Source: Arachnomyces sp. PD_36 (Eukaryota; Ascomycota; Eurotiomycetes; Onygenales; Arachnomycetaceae). From it: a DNA stretch of 64,000 nucleotides. Location: assembly GCA_032988195.1 (NCBI GenBank), contig JANTQE010000004.1, positions 62,001 through 126,000 of the forward strand, given 5' to 3'. The notes under the pieces are model-generated. The model saw nothing but the letters and a program-made list of their open reading frames with translations. It was not told the origin of the DNA and did no database searches. Of the stretch, positions 56,257 to 64,000 are shown one piece after another. The position numbers were made by a program, and so were the translations under genes. Each line of letters opens with the position of its first letter. The first letter of the stretch is position 1.

Positions 56257-57690
56257 ATGCGACCTTTTCCGAGAACTCGGATCTCGTGGGGAAGGACCAA
56301 CCTTACAACCACGCGACAAAGGTGGTTTTCTATATCCCAAAGCCGGCGAGAGGTCAAAGATGTAGGACTTTTACCAGAACGTATCTTCCCACAATACCAA
56401 GGTGTGCGTTCATTTCTCCATCAGATATGATCCGTGACTAACCTCGATTCTAGAGCATGATGGGAGTGATCTAATATCTCTCCAGTGGCCCGCGCCACCG
56501 CGGAATATTTTACTGGTTAAAAAGAATGGCGTTCTCGATGTGACGAAATCTATGGTTGAGCTGGCCAAGTAAGTTTCCCATCAAGAACGGGAAAACATTG
56601 TCTCTAATCGGTGACTAGTCACATACAGTCCAGCTATCCGGATATATCAGTGATACTGGAGCGAGAGGCTGCAGCCGAGGTTCACTCCTCATTAGACTTT
56701 GCTGTTTATACAGATCTGTTAAAGGATACAAAGTCTCCTCAAGACAAAGTAGATATGGCCATTACACTGGGTGGCGATGGAACAATTTTACATGCATCGT
56801 CACTCTTCGCTGCATCGAAAAATGTACCACCCATACTGTCATTCAGCATGGGGACTCTTGGGTTTCTGGGGGAATGGAAATTCGTCGAATACAAACGAGC
56901 TTTCCGCGAAGCATACATGTCTGGCGCCGGGGTTGGTGACCGGTCATCTATCCTGGAATACCCTGCATCGAAGGGCGGGGAGAATTTGGCCGAAGGAAAA
57001 GTGGAGCGAACGGGTTGGTCGTCAGTCCGAGGGCGGTCGATGGGTTCGAGTAGAGGTGCGCGAATTTTGATGCGAAACCGTCTGAAGGTTGGCGTATACA
57101 CACCCCAGGGTGATCGAATAGACGGAAATGGAGGGATTGTTCGATCCGCATCGAACGATGACGGTGGTGTGCATGCGATGAACGAAGTGATCATCCACCG
57201 CGGGCAAGAACCACACCTAGCTATTGTCGAGGTCTTTGTCGGTGGCCGTTTCCTGACGGAAGCCGTAGCCGACGGGATGATCATTTCAACACCGACGGGC
57301 AGCACAGCCTATAGTCTTAGCAGCGGGGGCAGCATCATCCACCCGTTGGTCCCTTCCCTGCTACTGACACCTATCTGCCCCCGGAGTCTGAGCTTCCGCC
57401 CTCTGGTCCTCCCGTCCAACACACCAATAACTCTACGACTGAGCAAGAAGAACCGAGGACGTGATATGATGGTCAGCATTGACGGGATGAGGTTTGCTCC
57501 GGGGATCGGGGTTGGAATGGAGGTCCGGGTGCAGGGGGAAGAGATCCAAGGGGTAGCCGGAGGGCTGCGGGGCGGGATTCCGTGCGTGATGCGGCGAACG
57601 ACTGGGGAGGATGATGGGAATGATGGGTGGGTTGGAGGGCTGAACGGACTTTTGAAATTTAACTATCCATTTGGCGAGGAGGATGCATGA
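56257..57690 (+). CDS. pos5: NAD(H) kinase, mitochondrial Pos5-type
   Basis: Phosphorylates NADH/NAD to give NADP(H), in yeast the main source of mitochondrial NADPH. Exons are 56257-56401, 56454-56568 and 56619-57690, giving 443 aa. The first exon encodes an Arg/Ser/Thr-rich leader (MRPFPRTRISWGRTNL, RQRWFSISQSRRE) fitting a mitochondrial presequence. The second gives LQWPAPPRNILLVKKNG. The kinase signatures are ITLGGDGTILHAS (GGDGT about residues 138-142) and TPTGSTAYSLSSGGSIIHP (about 311). Downstream are VHAMNEVIIHRG and IDGMRF. Introns (52 and 50 nt) have CTAAC and CTAAT branch sites. The subgroup call rests on the presequence and the LQWPAPPRNILLVKK block. Confidence 0.93.
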
Positions 57691-58480
57691 ATGAGGCGTT
57701 ATATTTCTCTACATATTGGACCTTGAGGCGTATATTTATTTCGTTATTAGCAGCTATACCCACTCTTTTACAGCATTCCCTTAGATCGGTTAACGACGCT
57801 GGTTCCCCTTGGTGACGCCGCAGGACATTCTTGTCCGCATAACCCTGCTATACAATATCGTAGGAGAATCGATAACCCTGTTGGGTCTTGTGACGAGCTC
57901 TTTGACTGTCTTGCCATCCTGGACAACATCTACTACCGTGACCACCACTTGCCCATTATTAGATGAAACCCGATCTATATATTGGGGGGTTGGGCTTCAA
58001 CCCATCACTTTGCCCGGGCAGTTTTTTTATCGAGTCCTTACTTGTGTGGTCGGCATGCAAGGAGCACTGTGCAACGATGACAGGTCGAAGGGTTCGAGTT
58101 GTGTTTGGGGATGGAAAATGCACAACCACTGATGTTTCAGGATGCGATGCCAGCCATTATCACACAAGATTCGGCTTTCAGATAACGCCAACCAGTCAGT
58201 CTTCTTGATGAAGATGCCTTTCACAACTCGAATTCCGCAAAGGGAGAAGAGAAGAACCAATTGACTTCCACACACTGCGAAGTTCCTCTTTAAGTAGCAT
58301 CGATCTATCCTCCGACTCTCTCCAACACATGATTCAGGGGCAATCCATGATGCGCGAAAAAAAAAGAAGAAAGAAAGAAAAGAAAGAAAGAGGCTCCATG
58401 ACCATGTTTCAGGTTTAGCGTGGCCCGTGATCCGTGGGACCCACTTTAGCGGCGCTGCGGCGGCCAGCGAGTCCGCAGAA

Positions 58481-58528
58481 CCAATCAGAGTGGGAGAAAG
58501 GAGTCGAGGATTGGACGTTTCAGCCAAT
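58481..58528. promoter_or_regulatory. Cluster of three CCAAT boxes
   Basis: CCAAT at 58481-58485, the reverse ATTGG at 58510-58514 and CCAAT at 58524-58528, in a GC-richer block about 1.25 kb upstream of the cla4 ATG. CCAAT is the site of the Hap/CBC complex. Confidence 0.6.
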
Positions 58529-58620
58529 GGAAGCGAAGGGAGGGGTTCGCTGACATAACCTTCTAGAACGGGACTAGTGGAGGTCTTTTGGGGAAGAACA
58601 CAGTTCACGACGAAGGGAAA

Positions 58621-58648
58621 GGACCATGGACGATGGACCATGGTCGAT
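58621..58648. repeat. Two tandem copies of GGACCATGGACGAT
   Basis: Copies at 58621-58634 and 58635-58648 with one mismatch (A to T). Confidence 0.8.
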
Positions 58649-59782
58649 GGTATTCCGGAACTCACACAGATGAGGGAGAGAAAATTAATATCAAAGAAGG
58701 AGAGGGATTAAGGTTATTTACAAGATCCGATCTATGAAGTTACCACTGTTCAAAAGAAGAGTACACACAAAAGAGATCAAAGATACACAGGTTTTCGGGA
58801 ACAAGGGGGCTCCAGTCCGCTTATTAGAGTATCAGCAAGATCCAGGAGGGAACCCGCTTTTTTTCTCTTTGACATGGACATCGCTTCGGAGTATCCTGTC
58901 AGGGCGTTTAGGCCAACTGCCATCAAAGAGACAGTCCAGACGGAGTAGAGTAGGATACAAAGGGTGGAGTCCGGCGGAGTGAGAGAGTATCCAGGACTCG
59001 AGAGACATGTTCACCAGATAGTACCTAAATCCACATAATCATCGATACCTGGAATTACTGTCTCCTTCTCCTGTTCCCTTCCCAGCGACGTGGTTATCGG
59101 TAGAATTCATCTTCTGTGGTTGTTCGTGCTGCAGTTGCAGTCACAAGAGCCGCAACTGGTCCATCCATCGATTGCGAGAACTGCAAATCCTCCTTCTTTC
59201 AACACCAACAACACACCCCTCCACCTTTTCTTTCCCCTTTTCTTAGAAAATCTCACGCACACGGGTGTGAAAGAAAACACATTCACTCCCAGAACAATTA
59301 CCGCCGGTTGCATGCGACGCTGAAGGAATAAAACTTAGTTGCGGCATTTTCCAGTTCACCGTCAAAGACAAGGGAGGTACTTCGAGCCAGTGCTCTTTTG
59401 CCCCGGCTCGGAGTATCCTCGCGTCTCTCTGCGAGGAAGTTGACTCTACTCAACACAGTCAACACCAACGAGCAAGGTAAGATCCTGACACATTGGAAGA
59501 GAGAGTCCCTTTTACCATCTCATCTGTATATAATTTGGAAGACCCCAGCTGCGTTGCTGCTTATCTGCGAGTTGTGGTTCAAAGAATCGTCCTTCTGTGG
59601 CCGTTTTGTTACGAAATACGACCGCCGCAGATACTCAGAACCTCTGCTGTTCAACACCTATTCTTGCGTCGCCGAGCGTTACATGCCTTTACTAACATAC
59701 TGCTCAGTAGCTTGGACCGTCCTGTGTGGTCTGTGAAGGGATTCTTGTCGTCGCGACACAGTCTCCTGGCCATCAGCCCAAA

Positions 59783-62650
59783 ATGTCTTCCAAGTAAGTA
59801 CCTTCTGACCTGGCGAAATGCACCCATGAGACTTCCTTTATTCGCTGGGCTTTGATGGCAGCTTGAATTGGAAACATCTCCCACTACATTGATGAATCTG
59901 GAAAATGAGGACTAATATCTTCATAGTATCTACTCCGCAGACCAGTTCATGAACCCGGGTCCTGCCCCAAAACCCCCCTCAGAACGTCCTCGCCTTAACC
60001 TGACCCCAAATACGAGCAATGTGCCGGGGAATTACAACCACCCTTCTTCTGTCCAATCCCCACCTACTCCCGCTTTCTCGACCTTCTCGAACTCCAGCAA
60101 CCTTTCGCTATCACAGACCAAATCTCAGTCCAATAATGGTGGAGTCGCGGTTATCAAAGAAGGATACGTGAGGTGCAAGGAAGATAAATTCTTGGCCGGT
60201 TGGAACCAGCGTTACTTGGTTCTTCGTGAGTTCCGTCTGGACTTTCTGAAGAATGAGACTGGCAAGGTTGTTCTCTCCATCGCCCTCAGCAATGTTGCGG
60301 GTGTTACTCGTTCGGAGGACACCAAGATGGCGTTCGAGATAACACGGGTCGCAAACCCCAAGGATGTGGGTGCCCGCAGCGCATTGCTGAGTAGAGACGT
60401 GCCCACGAAAACCATCACCTGCGAGGTGAAGAATGATGACGAGATCTACGAGTGGATTGATAAGATTTACGAGCGCTGCCCGGGGATGGGAGGTGTCAGC
60501 AATCCTACGAACTTCAGCCATCAAGTCCATGTTGGGTTTGATCCACAGACAGGTGCATTCGTGGGACTTCCGCCAGAGTGGGAGAGACTTTTGACCGCAT
60601 CCGCTATCACCAAGGAAGATTACAAGAAGAACCCGCAAGCTGTGATCGAAGTTCTCGAGTTTTACTCGGACCATAAGATGCGCGAACAGAACCCTCAATA
60701 TTATCAGGGAATGGGCCCGAATGGCTCTAGTCCACAGGGGATGCAGAAGGGTATGGGTCCTGTGGGGAACTCTATCGCTCCTCCAAGACCGCCTCCTCCA
60801 GGAAGCCACCAGTCTCCTCTGCGATCTGGAAACTCCTCGCCAGCTCAATCGCAGCGAAAAGCATCAGATGCAGCATACGAGCAGCAGCATCAAGTTGATA
60901 GGATGAAGGAAATGGCTGAGCAAGAGCAGCGCCGTCGCATGGACGAAGAGGCCCAGAGAGTCCGTGAAATGCAGCGCCAACGTGAGGAGGAACGACGGGA
61001 GCAGGACGCGTACAATGCATCCCTCCCCAAGACTCGTGTCCCAGCCGCGAAACAAGAACTCGGTGGCTATGGTGGTTCTGATAGTGACTCCTTGACATCT
61101 GCCAATAATAACCGCTATAACCCGTCACGCCCTGCGCCTCAGGTTCCTGGCTCCGATCGTTCCCGCCAACAGACCGGCGGCTCAACGAAACAAATGACTG
61201 CCCAACGCCCAGCACCACCAGCACCGTCTCACTCGGGAAGCGGCAACACGCGGGCCTATGGCCAGCAGTCGAAACCCGTCACTCCCCCGGGCGGCAACCA
61301 AGGGTCTCTACGCTCAACTGGACACCAGGATCAGACTCGCCAGGGTTCTCCCGGTGCTCGATACCCTGAAAACAGTTACGCACAGTCCCAGGCCAAGCGT
61401 CCGCAGAATAATGGCAGCAGCAATCAGCAATCAACCCGTGCTCCAGCACCAGTTCAAACGGTGAAGCCGCTCAACATTGCGAACAAACAGCAACCCAGTA
61501 GCAAGAATAATGCCGTTCCGGATGGTGTTCGCCAGGCTGAGGCAGCCTTGACCAAGAAACCCCCAGCGGAACCACCACGCAAGGAGGTACGGATGTCGAG
61601 TATGACAGAGAGCGAAGTCATGGAGAGACTGAAGCAAGTGGTATCCAAAGATAACCCAACCGATTCATACAGCAAGCAGCGCAAGATTGGACAAGGTGCT
61701 TCAGGATCCGTCTACGTTGCCCGCATCAAGGAAAATGCGCCTTCACCCGTTGCCCGTGACATTTACCGATCTAACGGCCCCCGCTCACAAGTCGCTATCA
61801 AACAGATGGATCTCCGTAGTCAGCCGCGGAAGGAGCTTATTGTCAACGAGATTATTGTTATGAAGGAGAGTCAGCATGCCAACATCGTCAACTTCTTGGA
61901 TTCGTTCCTCCAGGAGCAAAACAACGAATTGTGGGTGGTGATGGAGTTTATGGAAGGAGGACCGTTGACAGATGTTATCGACAACAACCCTGTCATTCAA
62001 GAAGATCAGATCGCGACGATTTGTTTGGAGGTCAGTATCAGAAGTCTTTGCTTTGGTCGGATATTCGCTAACTTCTTCGGTAGACGTGCAAGGGTCTTGC
62101 TCATCTCCACAGCCAGTCAATTATCCACCGTGATATCAAGAGTGACAATGTCTTGTTGGACCGTGTTGGAAACGTCAAGATCAGTAAGTAAAATAAATGC
62201 CTTTTTGTTGTGATTCTCTTGCTAACTGTCTGAACAGCGGATTTCGGTTTCTGCGCCAAGCTTACCGAGTCGAAGAGCAAGCGTGCCACCATGGTGGGAA
62301 CACCTTACTGGATGGCTCCGGAGGTTGTCAAGCAGAAGGAATACGGACCACGAGTTGACGTTTGGTCTCTCGGGATCATGGCGATCGAGATGATCGAATC
62401 TGAGCCTCCCTATCTGAACGAAGAGCCACTCAAAGCGTTGTACTTGATCGCCACCAACGGCACGCCTCGCCTCAAGAAGCCGGATAAGCTGAGCAAGGAA
62501 CTCAAGTCATTCCTGAGCGTGTGCCTCTGCGTGGACGTCCGCAGCCGTGCCAACGCGGAGGAACTTCTTGCCCACGAATTCATGAAGATGGGGTGCAGCT
62601 TGGCGAGCTTGGCGGAGTTGCTGCGGTGGAAGAAGAACTCGAACCAGTAA
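59783..62650 (+). CDS. cla4: p21-activated kinase Cla4 (PH-CRIB-kinase)
   Basis: PAK acting downstream of Cdc42/Rac in polarised growth, septation and septins. Exons are 59783-59793 (11 bases, MSS plus two bases), 59927-62030, 62084-62183 and 62238-62650, giving 875 aa. The PH domain (about 78-185) starts VIKEGYVRCKEDKFLAGWNQRYL. The CRIB motif (about 193) is VSNPTNFSHQVHVGFDPQTG. A long Gln/Pro/Ser linker follows. The kinase domain (about 588-870) has the IGQGASGSVYVA glycine loop, VAIKQMDL, IIHRDIKSDN, DFGFCAKL, MVGTPYWMAPEVV and DVWSLGIMAIEM. It ends GCSLASLAELLRWKKNSNQ, typical of Cla4. The PH domain separates it from the Ste20 type. Confidence 0.97.
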
Positions 62651-64000
62651 ACCCGACCAACGACCTGAAACGATTCCTACGTCAACTACGCTCTTCATGC
62701 ACAGCCACATTCTATTCTTCCATGCAAGGCTTCGATACCAATGACATCCCTTTTTCATCCCAGCCTTAGACTTGCATATCCCCCGGTAATTTTGTTCGAT
62801 ATCCCGCATTCACGTTGGTTGAAACAGAGGTCTTCTTTTTTATTCTGAACTCGACCCATGACCGTTCTCACCAGTCATTTGGTGTAGTGCCTTTTCCGCA
62901 GACTCGACTTTGGGCGCGTGGGGTGCGACTGGCGTCTTCGGCAGCGGTTGGTATATCCTGTTTCTGGACCGATTTTCCGCCACAGGCTATTTTTCCAACT
63001 CCACGATTCTTCCCTTGGCGAAACGGGTCACTTGCTCTTTCTTCTACTAGAGAGGGGGTGCGGCTATGTCATTCTCATTCTAATTATCTGCTTCTCTTTT
63101 TTTTTCTCTTTCTTCTTTCCCCCCAACTCAGGCCTCCAACGACCCCACCTCCAACTCGTCGGGACCGCAGGAAATCAGGGATATGGCTCAATGACGAAAC
63201 GCATTCCCACGGCTGGACACGCGTACCAAGATGGAAATCCGTTTTCTAACGAGACCGTTCGAAAACAATCTTGTCCCGAGATAGAGACAGATGTACACAC
63301 GACCGGCACCAATGATTTCGATAGGTTTACTACGTACATGATCTCTGAGATACCTTTTTTCCATGTTCAATTTTTTTCTCTTTCTACTATTTTTTCTTCT
63401 CTTGTCTGGATGTTTATTAGCTAGTTTATGGGGCGGACATAACAAAAGGTTGAATGGAATGAATGAGGGATGTTCACATTGTCTTCGCTTCACTATCTCT
63501 CCTCCGTGATGAGACTCGATCTGTGCTTATATAAGTTTCCCCTCGAATAACGTGACCTTCGGCCCGGCAACCAACCCGAAAACCTGCTTTGTCCGAAAGG
63601 GGCTTAGAGGTTCTTGGCACGTAGCTTTCCACTCACGTGCTTTACCCCTTTCTTTTCTTTTTTTTCACTTTTTTGGTTGCAGAAAGAATTCGGAGATGAC
63701 CAGAAGAGGAAGAAAAGAACAACAACAGACAGTAAGAGAGAAAAAAAACAACGACAACACTGGATGGGATAGTAACCACCTGCTATGTACATGTACAGTC
63801 CACTCTGGTTAACACTCTCCATTCACAATAACTCTTCATAAACAAGGCTGGAATGTTTCTATATTTATCACGAGAAAAGGGCTGAGATTAAAAGAACCGA
63901 ACCTCCTCTTGGCAAATCCACTTAACCCCCATCACAGCCTCGACTTCTCCTTCTCTTCCTCTCACTCTGACTCTCTCGACCCGCTTTCCGCGTCTTGCTG
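62651..64000. other. cla4 3' region to window end
   Basis: 1.35 kb without a recognised gene. T/C-rich tracts lie near 63090-63120 and 63350-63420, and the last 100 bases are CT-rich, like the leader of a gene to the right. An imperfect CACGTG (CTCACGTGC) lies at about 63632. Confidence 0.45.

Larger units (their letters stand above)
57691..59782. promoter_or_regulatory. Intergenic: pos5 3' end and long cla4 upstream region
   Basis: 2.1 kb. It holds a purine tract at 58346-58395, a cluster of three CCAAT boxes (58481-58528), a 14-bp tandem duplication (58621-58648) and a CT-rich leader from about 59170. No conserved open frame. Confidence 0.55.

Overview
This is a 64 kb piece of nuclear DNA from a filamentous ascomycete (Pezizomycotina, most likely Eurotiomycetes). 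The evidence is many short GT...CTAAC-like...AG introns (mostly 50-110 nt), about one gene per 2-3 kb on both strands, CT-rich leaders, and proteins that all read as housekeeping genes of that group (GDP-mannose transporter, Smi1/Knr4, Mid1, Cla4, Ctr9). Species and order cannot be fixed from the sequence alone. No rRNA, tRNA, CRISPR or intact transposon was seen.

Layout. 1-5.2 kb: 3' part of the translation release factor eRF1 (+), prephenate dehydratase (-) and mitochondrial 3-hydroxyacyl-thioester dehydratase Htd2 (+), the last two sharing one promoter. 5.6-11.5 kb: a derlin, the H/ACA pseudouridine synthase Cbf5 and the GID ubiquitin-ligase subunit Gid9/Fyv10 (all +). 11.6-20.1 kb: rRNA methyltransferase Bmt5 (-), Golgi GDP-mannose transporter (-), phosducin-like Plp1/TXNDC9 (+), Smi1/Knr4 (-). 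22.1-28.7 kb: a PNRC/Edc1-like protein (-), RING protein Rbx1 (+), signal peptidase subunit Spc1 (-) and a fungal HEXXH zincin-like gene of unknown function (+) whose first exon I reconstructed. 30.1-40.9 kb: CorA-type Mg transporter (+), Mid1 calcium-channel subunit (+), Ess2/Bis1 splicing-related protein (-), a CRIB-motif protein (-). 40.9-48.4 kb: a 7.5 kb stretch with no recognisable gene. 48.4-54.1 kb: Paf1-complex subunit Ctr9 (-) and a lysophospholipid acyltransferase (-). 54.1-64 kb: a decayed NRPS-like/Lys2-type reductase relic, mitochondrial-type NAD(H) kinase Pos5 (+) and the PAK kinase Cla4 (+).

Functional themes are general cell upkeep: translation termination, rRNA modification (Cbf5, Bmt5), ER quality control and secretion (derlin, Spc1, GDP-mannose transport), ubiquitin ligases (Rbx1, Gid9), cell wall/polarity and calcium signalling (Smi1, Mid1, the CRIB protein, Cla4), and transcription/splicing (Ctr9, Ess2). 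Apart from divergent promoters there is no evidence of a dedicated gene cluster.

The most interesting observation is at the eRF1 stop codon. The gene for the protein that reads stop codons ends in UGA-CGG, a known leaky context, followed by 96 open codons in the same frame. A second splice acceptor 24 nt downstream would skip the stop and enter the same frame, and the extension carries a credible intron of its own. Other points worth a look are the HEXXH gene, the 7.5 kb gene-free region, an identical ATCACGTGAT palindrome in two promoters with a near match in a third, and introns hidden inside open frames.
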